Origin: Anaerococcus murdochii
Lineage (GTDB): Bacteria > Bacillota > Clostridia > Tissierellales > Peptoniphilaceae
NCBI RefSeq assembly: GCF_019957155.1
Contig: NZ_JAIPME010000002.1
Span: 124,001-188,000, forward strand
Direction: 5' to 3'
DNA: 64,000 nucleotides
A program made the position numbers and the translations under genes. Shown piece after piece: positions 23,294 through 32,333 of this stretch. The notes under the pieces are model-generated. The model was not told the DNA's origin, did no database searches, and worked only from the letters and a program-made list of their open reading frames with translations. Numbering within the stretch: the first letter of the stretch is position 1; each line of letters opens with the position of its first letter.

Positions 23294-25681
23294 CTATCCA
23301 CGTAATACTATGTTTTTCGCCTTTAATTCTTCAAGGATACTTTCTTCCACACCCTTGATATCTTCTTCCTTTAGGGTCCTGTCGGCTTTTCTATACCAAA
23401 CCCTATAAGAAATTGATTTTTGATCATCGGCAATTCCCTTGCCTGTGTAAATATCAAATAATTCTATCTTGTAAAGAAGGTCACCGGCTTTTTCTTTCAT
23501 GATATTTTCAATCAATTCTGATTCCACATCCCTGTCAGCAACAAAGGAATAGTCACGTTCTATAGCTGGGAATTTTGGAATTTGCTTATATTTTTTATCA
23601 GTAATTCTAGATTGGGCAATCTGGCTTAAGTTGATTTCTAAGATGATTGCACCCTTGTTTATATTATACTCTTCACGCACTTCATAGGAAATCTCGCCAA
23701 TCACGCCGATTTTTTCGCCGTCAAAGTAGATATCAGCGCACCTACCAGCGTGGAAGGCATAAAGATTTTCGTTTGCCTTGTATGAAAAACCAGTAAAACC
23801 TATATTTCTCATAGCTTCTGTAAAGAAATCTTTCATATCATAGAAAGAATAGTCTCCATAAAGACCCATGGTTAGGGTGAGATTTTCTTTTGGAAGCTGA
23901 TCATTTGTCTTTTCAAAAGTCCTGTCAAGTTCGAAAAATCTCATATCTTTTTGGCCATACTTGATATTTTTTGCGATAACATCAAGCATATTGGCTATTT
24001 GAGTTGTCCTCATAACTGAGAAATCTTCGCCAAGTGGGTTTATTAAGCTGATATAGTCCCTAAGTTTTGAATCTTTGGCAATGCCTAACCTGTCATATTC
24101 TCTTGGTGAAATGAAAGAATAGGTTGCAAGTTCTGAGAATTTTTGGCCCACAAGTTTGTGTTTTAAATCATCCCTTAGAAGTCTCATTTCTGATCTCTCG
24201 CCTTTTTTAAGAGAAGATACAAGTGGTTTTGATTCAATCTTACCCATACCGTAAAGTCTTACAACTTCTTCTATAAGGTCAGCTTCGATAGAAATGTCAT
24301 TTCTAAAGTAAGGAGCTTTTGCTAAAATAGTGTCTTCGTCTATATCTTTAACTTCAAATTCTAATAATTCTAAGTTTTTGATTGCCTCTTCTTTGGTAAA
24401 TTTAACACCAGTTAGGGAATTTAACCTAGTTATTCTAAGTTTAACTTCCTTATCGTCATTTTCTTTGATGCCTGCGTCAAAAGACCCGCCGATAATTGTA
24501 CCTATGCCAAGTTCTTCGATTAATTTCATGACTCTTTTAGAAGCTATCTCAGCAGTTTCAACCGCTACTCCCTTTTCAAAACGAGAACTTGCCTCACTTC
24601 TAAGATTGAGTTTCTTGGATGTATCTCTGATATTATCAGCGTCAAAACTTGCCGCCTCTAGGAGGATATTTTTAGTATCATTTGTAATTTCAGAATCAAA
24701 ACCTCCCATTACTCCTGCAAGACCAATAGCTTCCTTATCATCAGCTATAACAAGCATAGTTGGATCAAGTTTTCTTTCTTCGCCATCAAGGGTTTTAATA
24801 ACTTCACCCTCTTTAGCATCTCTTACTATAATTTTTTTGCCAGCTAGCCTATCAAGGTCATAGGCATGGAGAGGTTGGCCAGTTTCAAGCATAACAAAGT
24901 TTGTAATATCAACGATATTATTAATTGGTCTCACACCTGCAAGCATCAAGTAATTTTGTAGCCATTGAGGAGATTTTTCAATCTTGACATCTTTTACAAC
25001 TCTTGCGGTAAATCTCAAACATGAATGGCTTTCAACTTCTACCCCATTTGCGTAGTCATTTATATCTTCTCCATTTGTTGAATATTCTAATGAAGGATAA
25101 GTGATTTTCTCTCCAAAACTTGCCGCAGTTTCTCTTGCCATACCTATTATAGATAAGCAATCTGACCTGTTTGGAGTGATTTCATATTCTATGACTGGAG
25201 TGTTTGAAAAGAGAACTTCTGAAGCTGGTGTTCCTGGTCTAAATTCTCCAGCTAAAACAATTACTCCTTCTCTTAATTCTTTTGGAATTACAGAATCATC
25301 ATAGCCAAGCTCGCTATAAGCTGTAAGCATGCCTTGGCTTACAATGCCAAAAAAGTCATGGTCTTCGATAAGAGTTCCATTATCCATCTTTGTGCCAGAT
25401 GTGATTACTGGTAGGAAGTCTCCTTTTTTTGTATTTTTAGCATTTGTTATAATTGTAATTGGCTCATTTTTTCCAACATCAATTGTTAAAACTTTTAATC
25501 TGTCTGCATCTGGATGATCTTTTTGTTCTAGGACATGGCCTACAACAATGCCTTCAAGGTCAGATGTATGGATTGTAACTTCTTCTACGTGTGATCCAGT
25601 TTCAGAAAGTCTGTCTGTGATTGTTTTTAAATCTTTATCTATTTTTATATAATCTTTTTGCCATATTAAAGGTACTAACAT
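23294..25681 (-). CDS. pheT: Phenylalanyl-tRNA synthetase beta subunit
   Basis: Forms the alpha2-beta2 enzyme with PheS. The 795 residues show the EMAP/OB tRNA-binding domain (GIVVGHVLEQKDHPDADRLKV at about 45), the B3/B4 editing region, B5, the catalytic-like core and a C-terminal FDX-ACB domain (KFPAIERDYSFV to the end). Normal length. It follows pheS after 8 nt with AGGAGG in front and shares the T-box control. Confidence 0.97.
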   Translation of the reverse strand: MLVPLIWQKDYIKIDKDLKTITDRLSETGSHVEEVTIHTSDLEGIVVGHVLEQKDHPDADRLKVLTIDVGKNEPITIITNAKNTKKGDFLPVITSGTKMDNGTLIEDHDFFGIVSQGMLTAYSELGYDDSVIPKELREGVIVLAGEFRPGTPASEVLFSNTPVIEYEITPNRSDCLSIIGMARETAASFGEKITYPSLEYSTNGEDINDYANGVEVESHSCLRFTARVVKDVKIEKSPQWLQNYLMLAGVRPINNIVDITNFVMLETGQPLHAYDLDRLAGKKIIVRDAKEGEVIKTLDGEERKLDPTMLVIADDKEAIGLAGVMGGFDSEITNDTKNILLEAASFDADNIRDTSKKLNLRSEASSRFEKGVAVETAEIASKRVMKLIEELGIGTIIGGSFDAGIKENDDKEVKLRITRLNSLTGVKFTKEEAIKNLELLEFEVKDIDEDTILAKAPYFRNDISIEADLIEEVVRLYGMGKIESKPLVSSLKKGERSEMRLLRDDLKHKLVGQKFSELATYSFISPREYDRLGIAKDSKLRDYISLINPLGEDFSVMRTTQIANMLDVIAKNIKYGQKDMRFFELDRTFEKTNDQLPKENLTLTMGLYGDYSFYDMKDFFTEAMRNIGFTGFSYKANENLYAFHAGRCADIYFDGEKIGVIGEISYEVREEYNINKGAIILEINLSQIAQSRITDKKYKQIPKFPAIERDYSFVADRDVESELIENIMKEKAGDLLYKIELFDIYTGKGIADDQKSISYRVWYRKADRTLKEEDIKGVEESILEELKAKNIVLRG

Positions 25682-25689
25682 TTTTCCTC

Positions 25690-26712
25690 CTAAAACTGTT
25701 CTATAAATCTCTTGTCGTTATCGTAAAGTAGTCTGATGTCATCAAGGCCGTATTTTACCATAGCAATCCTGTCAACTCCAAGACCAAAGGCGAAACCAGT
25801 GTATTTTTCGCTATCAATTCCACAAGCTTCAAGGACATTTGGATGAACCATGCCGCCACCTAATAATTCCATTGACCAACCAGTATTACCACATGCTGGA
25901 CAGCCCTCGCCCATACAAACTGGACAAGTCACGTCGACTTCTAGAGATGGCTCAGTGAATGGGAAGTGGTGTGGCCTATATCTAAGACTCATCTTATCGC
26001 CAAACATTTCCTTGATAAATGTCTCAAGAGTTGCCTTAAGATTTGCCATTGAGACGTTTTCATCAACTACAAGACATTCTAGCTGGTGGAACATTGGTGA
26101 GTGGGTTGCGTCAACTTCATCATTCCTAAAAACCCTACCGGCAGAAACCATCTTGATTGGAAGTTTGCCTTCATTCATTACCCTAATTTGCATAGAAGAA
26201 GTGTGAGGTCTTAATAAAACCTCGTCATTTATATAAAAAGTATCTGATGTAGACCTAGCTGGATGGTTTTTGGGACTGTTTAGGTCGTCAAAAACATATT
26301 TAACTGTGTCAACTTCAGGGCCCGCCACAACATCAAAACCCATATTTTGGAAAATTGTTTCAAGTTCTTCCATCGTTTGGTTTATAACTGCGAGATGGCC
26401 TGATTCATACTTGTCAAAATGAGCTGTTACGTCTATTTTTTCAGCTTTGATCTTTTCTTTTAATAAGTCTCTTTTGATTATTTCATTTTTATCTGCAAGA
26501 AGGTTTTCAATTTCCTTGCTAGTTTGGTTTATTAACTTACCCGCACTTGGTTTTTCTTCATTAGGTAATTTTGCTATTGACTTTTTAAGGTCAGTAATAG
26601 TTCCTTTCTTACCTAAAAATTTTATCCTGAGTTCTTCTAGGGCCTCTAAGGTCTCTGCTTTTTCTATTTCAGTCTTGGCTGTTTCTAAGACTTGCTTTAA
26701 ATTTTCTTCCAT
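25690..26712 (-). CDS. pheS: Phenylalanyl-tRNA synthetase alpha subunit
   Basis: Class II catalytic subunit of 340 residues. An N-terminal coiled coil (1-about 90) binds tRNA. Motif 2 is FRNDEVDATHSPMFHQLE and motif 3 GLGVDRIAMVKYGLDDIR. The Cys-rich loop CPVCMGEGCPACGNTGW is the Firmicutes form. First gene of the long minus-strand operon, directly behind the T-box. Confidence 0.97.
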   Translation of the reverse strand: MEENLKQVLETAKTEIEKAETLEALEELRIKFLGKKGTITDLKKSIAKLPNEEKPSAGKLINQTSKEIENLLADKNEIIKRDLLKEKIKAEKIDVTAHFDKYESGHLAVINQTMEELETIFQNMGFDVVAGPEVDTVKYVFDDLNSPKNHPARSTSDTFYINDEVLLRPHTSSMQIRVMNEGKLPIKMVSAGRVFRNDEVDATHSPMFHQLECLVVDENVSMANLKATLETFIKEMFGDKMSLRYRPHHFPFTEPSLEVDVTCPVCMGEGCPACGNTGWSMELLGGGMVHPNVLEACGIDSEKYTGFAFGLGVDRIAMVKYGLDDIRLLYDNDKRFIEQF

Positions 26713-26730
26713 TTTTCCTCCAAATAAAAA

Positions 26731-26930
26731 AATCCGTCCTCTACAAAGGACAGATATAGCTCTGCGGTACCACCTTAATTGATTTATAAATAAATCCGCT
26801 CATTACTTTAACGAAAAGTTTACGTATCGATTACTCAATTCATCTCAAAGTTCATCGGTGAATAACCCTAATCGTGACTTAAAAGGCTCTCAACATCCCT
26901 TTCTTGCTGTATAAGAATAATTAAAGTCTT
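26731..26930 (-). promoter_or_regulatory. T-box riboswitch controlling pheST
   Basis: The minus strand carries the conserved T-box AAGGTGGTACCGC at about 26763-26777, followed by a terminator whose arms ATCTGTCCT/AGGACGGAT are followed by seven T (26731-26757). Upstream stem I elements (GAGAGCC, GATGAAC) are present. The specifier is probably the TTC in GTTATTCACCG, which would match Phe; the exact specifier loop was not folded. Uncharged tRNA-Phe would favour the antiterminator and raise expression of pheS to the TPR gene. Confidence 0.9.
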
Positions 26931-26939
26931 TCCGAATCA

Positions 26940-27659
26940 TCACATAAGTCTATTCATAATTATGCTTGCAGCAATGGCTGCATTTAGAGATTCGATTTCT
27001 CCTTCCATAGGTATTTTGATAAAGTCATCAGTGATTTCTCTTAATTTTTGACTTAGGCCATTGGCCTCATTTCCTATAGCAAGGATGATTTTAGAATCTT
27101 TCTTAAAATCTCTTATATCTAGCCCGTCCATATCTGCTGATAGGACCTTGTAGCTAGGTTTTAGTTTGTTTATATCATCGTGAGTTTTTTCTAAGATATT
27201 TAGTCTAAAGACAGATCCCATTGATGCCCTTAGTGTTTTTTCATTGTAGAAATCAACTGTTCCTGGCATTAAAATCACATCTCTAAAACCAAAAGCTTCA
27301 GCAGAACGGATCATTGTGCCAAGATTACCCGGATCATTTATCCCATCTAAGAGCAAAATCTTAGGCGAAGAAATTTCCCTTGGATCTTTCTTTTTTATGA
27401 CAGCCCCTATTCCATCAGGGTTTGTCATTGATGATAATTTATTAAAAAGGGCTTCACTAAAGACTAAAGTTCTATACTCAGTCTTATAAGAAACACCTTC
27501 TTTTAAAAAAATAAAATCTATCATAGCAGATGAAGCTACGGCCTCATCTACTAATTTCCTAGATTCTATAATAAATGAATTTTCTTTGTCTCGATACTTT
27601 TTCATTTTAAGCTTATTTATAAACTTAAAATTTTGATTAGATACCGATTCTATTAGCAT
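26940..27659 (-). CDS. SpoU/TrmH-family RNA 2'-O-methyltransferase
   Basis: A 239-residue protein with an N-terminal substrate-binding domain (FIIESRKLVDEAV) and a C-terminal SPOUT domain with all three motifs: NDPGNLGTMIRSAEAFG, ILAIGNEANGLS and IPMEGEIESLNAAIAASI. It methylates ribose in rRNA or tRNA using SAM; its position right after rplT is typical of YsgA/RlmB-like members, but the target base cannot be told. The ATG overlaps the rplT stop (TAATG). Confidence 0.92.
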   Translation of the reverse strand: MLIESVSNQNFKFINKLKMKKYRDKENSFIIESRKLVDEAVASSAMIDFIFLKEGVSYKTEYRTLVFSEALFNKLSSMTNPDGIGAVIKKKDPREISSPKILLLDGINDPGNLGTMIRSAEAFGFRDVILMPGTVDFYNEKTLRASMGSVFRLNILEKTHDDINKLKPSYKVLSADMDGLDIRDFKKDSKIILAIGNEANGLSQKLREITDDFIKIPMEGEIESLNAAIAASIIMNRLM

Positions 27660-28009
27660 TAAGCGTTTTTAGCTCTCTCTACTAATTTAGCAAATTCTTC
27701 TGGGTTGTTTACTGCAAGTTCAGCTAGCATCTTTCTGTTGATGTCGATGTTTGCTTTCTTTAGGCCGCCCATAAGTTTTGAATAGCTTGTGCCATTGATT
27801 CTTGCTGCAGCGTTGATCCTAGCAATCCAAAGTTTTCTGAAGTCTCTTTTTCTGTGTTTTCTACCAATGTAAGCATATGATAGAGATTTCATTACAGCTT
27901 GGTTAGCTGTCCTGAATAGAAGGCTTTTGGAACCGTAATAACCCTTTGCTTGTTTTAATACTTTTTTATGTCTTTTCTTTGCATTTACTGCTCTTTTTAT
28001 TCTTGCCAT
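27659..28009 (-). CDS. rplT: 50S ribosomal protein L20
   Basis: Binds 23S rRNA early in large-subunit assembly and, in Firmicutes, represses its own operon through the leader RNA. 116 residues; start [20 protein letters not shown] and the motif [16 protein letters not shown] are diagnostic. Confidence 0.97.
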   Translation of the reverse strand: MARIKRAVNAKKRHKKVLKQAKGYYGSKSLLFRTANQAVMKSLSYAYIGRKHRKRDFRKLWIARINAAARINGTSYSKLMGGLKKANIDINRKMLAELAVNNPEEFAKLVERAKNA

Positions 28010-28019
28010 CTATATCCTC

Positions 28020-28220
28020 CTATGCACCAATTAACTTTTTAACATTTTTATATACAGTTTGTGAAACTTCTGCAGGTTTTCTTAGTCTTCTTTTTCTGTT
28101 TGGTGATTTCTTAGCTGTTAAGTGTCCCTTATAAGCTTTTCTTCTCATGATTTTGCCAGAGCCTGTTACTTTAAATCTCTTAGCAGCTGCTCTTTTAGTT
28201 TTAATCTTATTTTTTGCCAT
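28020..28220 (-). CDS. rpmI: 50S ribosomal protein L35
   Basis: 66 residues beginning [20 protein letters not shown]. An upstream in-frame ATG would add seven residues but lies inside infC and encodes the ribosome binding site itself (AAGGAG), so the shorter start is right. Second gene of the L20-controlled operon. Confidence 0.96.
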   Translation of the reverse strand: MAKNKIKTKRAAAKRFKVTGSGKIMRRKAYKGHLTAKKSPNRKRRLRKPAEVSQTVYKNVKKLIGA

Positions 28221-28221
28221 C

Positions 28222-28740
28222 TTATTCTCCTTTTTCATCATTTGGTTCTAGAAACATAACAAGAGATCTGCCTTCCATCTTAGGCTTTTTGTCAATCTTG
28301 CCACAGTTATCTAGCATGCCGTTGAACTTATCCATTAATTCGTAGCCAGGTTCTTTTCTACCAAGTTCCCTACCACGGAATCTTATAGATACTTTGACTT
28401 TATCCCCGTTGTTTAAGAATTTTTTAGTTTGATTTGCCTTAGTTTGCAAGTCATTGTCTTCGATATTTAAAGAAAATCTTGTCTCTTTAAGTTGAGCATT
28501 CTTTTGTTTTTTCTTATTCTCTTTTTCTTTTTTCTCTTGATCATATTTAAACTTGCCATAGTCCATAATCCTTGTTACAGGTGGCTTTGCCTGTGGACTC
28601 ATAAGTACAAGGTCAAGACCCTTTTCGTCAGCCATATCTTGGGCTTCTTTTAGGGAAGTGATACCAACTTGGTTACCTTGATCATCGATTAGTCTTACTT
28701 GACTAGCTCTAATTTCATCATTGATTCTTAAATCTTTTAT
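28222..28740 (-). CDS. infC: Translation initiation factor IF-3, probable AUA start
   Basis: Keeps ribosomal subunits apart and proofreads start codons. The protein starts (I/M)[16 protein letters not shown], matching the usual IF-3 N-terminus, and ends LEPNDEKGE; 172 residues. The codon at this position is ATA, preceded after 7 nt by TTGGAGG. The nearest upstream ATG (at 28779) would add MPAFFIQY and lies in the terminator hairpin, with no ribosome binding site. Non-canonical AUU/AUA starts in infC allow IF-3 to control its own translation. Confidence 0.88.
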   Translation of the reverse strand: MKDLRINDEIRASQVRLIDDQGNQVGITSLKEAQDMADEKGLDLVLMSPQAKPPVTRIMDYGKFKYDQEKKEKENKKKQKNAQLKETRFSLNIEDNDLQTKANQTKKFLNNGDKVKVSIRFRGRELGRKEPGYELMDKFNGMLDNCGKIDKKPKMEGRSLVMFLEPNDEKGE

Positions 28741-28871
28741 AGTTATACCTCCAATGTATTGTATAAAAAAAGCGGGCACAAAGTACCCGCAAATAATCTA
28801 TCAAAAATAAATCTTATTAACCTAAAAACTTGTGCCGTTAGGTGAGTTTGGGTACTTCTTTGTTGTTTACA
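28741..28871 (-). promoter_or_regulatory. L20-type leader with attenuator upstream of infC
   Basis: The minus strand has GCGGGTAC-TTT-GTGCCCGC followed by seven T at 28764-28790, an intrinsic terminator inside the leader. Upstream, AAGTACCC and GGCACAAG are complementary to either arm of that terminator and could form competing structures. Position and layout match the L20 leader, in which L20 binding causes premature termination. Specific binding was not tested. Confidence 0.8.
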
Positions 28872-28877
28872 TGTATC

Positions 28878-28906
28878 ATAATACTAGCTAAAATAGTAAT
28901 TGTCAA
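28878..28906 (-). promoter_or_regulatory. Promoter of infC-rpmI-rplT operon
   Basis: TTGACA and TATTAT with a 17-nt spacer on the minus strand, giving a leader of about 130 nt before infC. Confidence 0.85.
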
Positions 28907-28944
28907 ATAAATTCAGATATTTTTTTGATATTTTCAAACTATTT

Positions 28945-29799
28945 TTAGTCTAAGATGAAAAATCCTATACCAATTAGTCCTGGACCAGTGTTTGCACCTA
29001 AGGTTGGGGAAATCTGTCCTTCCTTATAGATCTTAGCATTTTCTATAATATCTTTAAGTCTTTCTTTCATCTTTTCGTGACCATCTGGATAATCGCCTTC
29101 AGATATAAAGAAATAATAGTCTTTTACACCTTCAAGATTTTTTCTAATTATCTTTTCTAGTTGGCTAATGGTTTTCTTTTCACCCCTAACAATTTTTTCT
29201 ATAGCGAAGCCGCCTTCTGGTGGATCTGTCTTAATGATTGGTTTTACTGAAAGAGCATCACCAATTTTACCAAAAGTTTTTGGCACCCTTCCACCTTCTA
29301 CTATATATTTAAAAGTATCTATAGTGAAAAAGACCTTAGAATCATAGATTTTTTCTTCTAGTTTTTTTGTTATTTCATCAAAACTCTTGCCTTCGTCGAT
29401 TAGTTTTTTTGCATAGGTTGCATAATAACCTTGAGCAAGGGTTAGATTTCCAGTATTAAAGGCGTAGATTTCAAGACCAGGAACTTCTGCTAGCTTACAA
29501 GCATTATAGGTTCCTGAAAACTTATTTCCTATATTAATACAAATTACTTTATCATATCCATCTTCTTTAATTTTTTCCAAAAGCTCATTGATATCTCCTG
29601 GAGAAGGCATGGATGTCTTTGGCAATTTGTTGTTAGTTTTTATCCAAGCATAAAAATCTTCAGGGCTAATTTCTAGCCTATCTTTTAGGAACTTACCATC
29701 TAAATTCACATATAATGGCAAGTAATAGAAACCTTCTTCTCTTATGTAATCAAGACTTAAATCACTTCCTGAATCTACTAATATAGCTATCTTTTCCAT
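28945..29799 (-). CDS. DegV family fatty-acid-binding protein
   Basis: A 284-residue DegV-fold protein. The start KIAILVDSGSDLS and the motifs NKLPKTSMPSPGD, GGRVPK and KPII are family hallmarks. Known members (FakB) present bound fatty acids to the kinase FakA; no fakA is adjacent, so the link is inference. The start overlaps the DUF1836 gene by one base. Confidence 0.93.
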   Translation of the reverse strand: MEKIAILVDSGSDLSLDYIREEGFYYLPLYVNLDGKFLKDRLEISPEDFYAWIKTNNKLPKTSMPSPGDINELLEKIKEDGYDKVICINIGNKFSGTYNACKLAEVPGLEIYAFNTGNLTLAQGYYATYAKKLIDEGKSFDEITKKLEEKIYDSKVFFTIDTFKYIVEGGRVPKTFGKIGDALSVKPIIKTDPPEGGFAIEKIVRGEKKTISQLEKIIRKNLEGVKDYYFFISEGDYPDGHEKMKERLKDIIENAKIYKEGQISPTLGANTGPGLIGIGFFILD

Positions 29800-30311
29800 T
29801 ATATCTCCTTGCGGTTATCTATTACTAATTGTGTGTATAATTTTGTAAATAGTGAAATGGCCAAGTAGGAAAGAACCTTATCGTGGTGGTCGGTGTATTC
29901 AAAAGAAATATTGACCGCATTGACCTTTTCACTTGTAAGTATGGCTTTTCTTGCTTGGTTAAATATATTTTCAAAATTCTCGTAAACGTCTTTTAGACCA
30001 AATGTTGACATTTCTATATCTATGCCCTTGGCCAAATCTTCTATTGATATTACCTGTTTAAATATTGATATAACAACCAATTGGGCTATGGAAGACCTGT
30101 AATATTTTTTCTTTTCCGGCCTATCAATATAGCCTAATTTGACATAGTTATTTACCATAGAAGAACTAATCAAATTTTTTTCAACTACATGAAGGGGACT
30201 TAAAATTTCATTTAAGTACCTCAAAAGTTCTTCCTTATAAATACCATCATTAGGCAGACTGTCCCAACTAGGCAGGTTAATATTTTCTAATTCATTAATT
30301 TTTTCAATCAT
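29799..30311 (-). CDS. DUF1836 domain protein, putative MerR-like regulator
   Basis: 170 residues. The N-terminal part NLPSWDSLPNDGIYKEELLRYLNEIL and the HTH-like segment ISSSMVNNYVKLGYIDRPEKKKYY fit the DUF1836 family, whose fold resembles MerR-type DNA-binding proteins. It is translationally coupled to the DegV gene, which it may regulate or serve; this is a guess from position. Confidence 0.82.
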   Translation of the reverse strand: MIEKINELENINLPSWDSLPNDGIYKEELLRYLNEILSPLHVVEKNLISSSMVNNYVKLGYIDRPEKKKYYRSSIAQLVVISIFKQVISIEDLAKGIDIEMSTFGLKDVYENFENIFNQARKAILTSEKVNAVNISFEYTDHHDKVLSYLAISLFTKLYTQLVIDNRKEI

Positions 30312-30352
30312 ATCTACCCCGTATTATACCCCATCTAGTTCATATTACTAGA

Positions 30353-31099
30353 TTAGAGGTCACAATCTATATCTATTTCCACCCTCTCATTGGCCTTTGT
30401 AATCGCCCTTATATCAGTAAAATTAGATCTATAAAACTTCTTAAATTCAAGGCTTACTTCTTCCCTATCACCAATTTTTGTTGGAAATAGGATTTGACTA
30501 TCAGCATCATCTATTATCTTATCCAAGTAGGCAAGGGATTTTTTGTTTAAATCTGTAATTGGCAAAAATATTATGTCTGGATTTTCAAATCTAAGTTCAT
30601 CCAAGAGGTCTAGATACCTATCATCATCGACTTTTTCAAGGTCCATTGATCCTCCGTAAAAAATTATCAAATCCTCTACTTCTATTAAAAAACCAAGCCT
30701 TATCCCATCTAGGGAAAAAGCCCTAACAAATACTTCATCTCCCTTATAATGTAGACTTAATTTATCATCTTCGCCCAAAAGATAGACATTATCTCTTTTA
30801 TAGAGTTTTTTAAGGTCCTTCATCCCAATCTCATCTTTATTTAGGTAGATAATATTATCCTGGTATTTTAAATCTCTAATATTCTTATTTAGGACATAGG
30901 TTAAAGACCTTAATTTACCAAGATTAAAAATGTCTTCTGTATAGGATTTCTCTCCCTTATCTGTGGCAAAAAATATAATATGTTTTGACTCGGGTATATC
31001 AAGCAAACCCTCAGCATAATCAAAAACTAAAAAATAATCCCCGTAAGCTAGGCTATAGCAGGAATCATAAATATAATTCACAAGTACTTTCTCACTCAT
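30353..31099 (-). CDS. Metallo-beta-lactamase-like protein lacking metal ligands
   Basis: 248 residues. The outline resembles small MBL-fold hydrolases of clostridia (YIYDSCYSLAYGDYFLVFDY at the start, HIIFFATDKGEKSYTEDIF where HxHxDH would stand, then GLxIEVEDLIIFYGGS near 140). The histidines and aspartates of the metal site are absent, so hydrolase activity is unlikely; it may be a binding protein. Family assignment rests on pattern only. Its start lies 75 nt from the divergent ybaK gene. Confidence 0.65.
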   Translation of the reverse strand: MSEKVLVNYIYDSCYSLAYGDYFLVFDYAEGLLDIPESKHIIFFATDKGEKSYTEDIFNLGKLRSLTYVLNKNIRDLKYQDNIIYLNKDEIGMKDLKKLYKRDNVYLLGEDDKLSLHYKGDEVFVRAFSLDGIRLGFLIEVEDLIIFYGGSMDLEKVDDDRYLDLLDELRFENPDIIFLPITDLNKKSLAYLDKIIDDADSQILFPTKIGDREEVSLEFKKFYRSNFTDIRAITKANERVEIDIDCDL

Positions 31100-31150
31100 C
31101 GTATCTCCTTAGATTTTTTATACCCTATATTACATTTTTTATCATTGGCG

Positions 31151-31156
31151 TATAAT
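31151..31156 (+). promoter_or_regulatory. -10 element for ybaK
   Basis: A perfect TATAAT 18 nt ahead of the ATG of the deacylase gene; the -35 region is weak. Confidence 0.5.
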
Positions 31157-31173
31157 CTTTTTGAGGTGATTTT

Positions 31174-31653
31174 ATGAAAAAAGAAATTAAAACTAATGCA
31201 ATGAGATTTCTCGATAATTTAAATATAGAATATGAACACATAGATTACGGTCTTGACCACGAATTTGTTTCTTCTGTAGACTTGGCAGAAGAAGGTCATA
31301 CAGATATCCACACAATCTTTAAGACCCTTGCTACAGAAAGTAAGGAGGGGGATGTTTATATACTTGTAATAAACGGAGCAGATGAGATCGATTTTAAAAA
31401 AGCAGCCAAGGCCATTGGTGTTAAGAGCCTTTCCATGCTTGCCCTTAAAGATCTTAAGAAAACTGTTGGTTATGAAAGAGGAGCCACAACTCCGCTTGCA
31501 CTAAAAAAAGATTATCCAGTTTTTATTGACCAAAAGGCAAAAGATATGGATTTTATCAAGGTTTCTGCAGGTAAGGTTGGCCATTCTTTAAAAATTAAGC
31601 CAGCAGATTTGCAAAAAGCAACTAAGGCTAGCTTTGTTGATTTGATAAAATGA
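31174..31653 (+). CDS. ybaK: Cys-tRNA(Pro)/Cys-tRNA(Cys) deacylase YbaK
   Basis: Trans-editing enzyme that hydrolyses mischarged Cys-tRNA(Pro). 159 residues, normal size. Features are NAMRFLDNLNIEYEHIDY, the KTLATESKEGDVYILVING core and RGATTPLALKKDYPVFID with the conserved GxxxP loop. GAGGTGAT precedes the ATG. It overlaps the next gene by 4 nt. One of very few plus-strand genes in the window. Confidence 0.93.
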   Translation: MKKEIKTNAMRFLDNLNIEYEHIDYGLDHEFVSSVDLAEEGHTDIHTIFKTLATESKEGDVYILVINGADEIDFKKAAKAIGVKSLSMLALKDLKKTVGYERGATTPLALKKDYPVFIDQKAKDMDFIKVSAGKVGHSLKIKPADLQKATKASFVDLIK

Positions 31654-32333
31654 TTTTAACAAAGTTTGAAAATGGCAAAAAAAATTCCTACCAAGTTACA
31701 AATGGTTTTGGTTTTGATCAAATAACTCAATGTCAAAGCCAATTTGAGGATTGCTTTTGCTTAGAAATCGAAAATGACCCTGAGGATGAGAAATTAAAAC
31801 TACTTGTCATCCTCTCACCGATTTTTATTGCGGCCTTTGATAATGGAAATGTAGAACTCGAATTTCTTAAAAAAACCATAGAAAATTCTTCCCATCCTTT
31901 CGCCTTGTATCCAGATTTTTTTGGAAATTTTGACAAAGACCAATATTTCAAGGCTTATGAGGATAAAGACGAAGGGAAAATTACAGAAGACATAATTTTA
32001 AGGGAAGATAAGATTATAGAATTTTATTTCAATTCCCTACCAGAAGCCTACCTAAAATCTCTTCTCGCCATGGTTGATGGCCTGATAGAGGATGATTCTA
32101 ATAGACGTAATCTCTTGCATTATTTCGATCAAATGAGAGATGATATTGTTATAAATGGTAGAAGGTCAATTTTAGCTAATGGCATCCAGGCTTTTTATTT
32201 AAATAAATATGTAGTAGTGTGGATGCTCGATTTATTTTCCTTTATACAAAAAAATAAAGCTGACGTTTCTAGCTTTCTTGATCCAATCATGGACCTGGTA
32301 AATGACCTAAAAACGCCAGCCAATATTAAATAA
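31650..32333 (+). CDS. Hypothetical protein coupled to ybaK
   Basis: 227 residues, acidic, with no signal peptide or membrane span and no family I recognise. A Cys-rich patch (TQCQSQFEDCFCLEIEND) lies at about 27-44. The ATGA overlap with ybaK shows translational coupling. Its end overlaps the convergent ddh gene by 8 nt. Confidence 0.7.
   Translation: MILTKFENGKKNSYQVTNGFGFDQITQCQSQFEDCFCLEIENDPEDEKLKLLVILSPIFIAAFDNGNVELEFLKKTIENSSHPFALYPDFFGNFDKDQYFKAYEDKDEGKITEDIILREDKIIEFYFNSLPEAYLKSLLAMVDGLIEDDSNRRNLLHYFDQMRDDIVINGRRSILANGIQAFYLNKYVVVWMLDLFSFIQKNKADVSSFLDPIMDLVNDLKTPANIK

Noticed and set aside
24330-24863. A 177-codon plus-strand frame opposite pheT
   Set aside because: It is antisense to a well-conserved gene, is Ser/Leu-rich as typical for shadow frames and lacks a binding site.
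28222-28779. infC starting at the ATG that gives MPAFFIQY
   Set aside because: That ATG is in the attenuator hairpin and has no binding site; conserved IF-3 sequence begins later.
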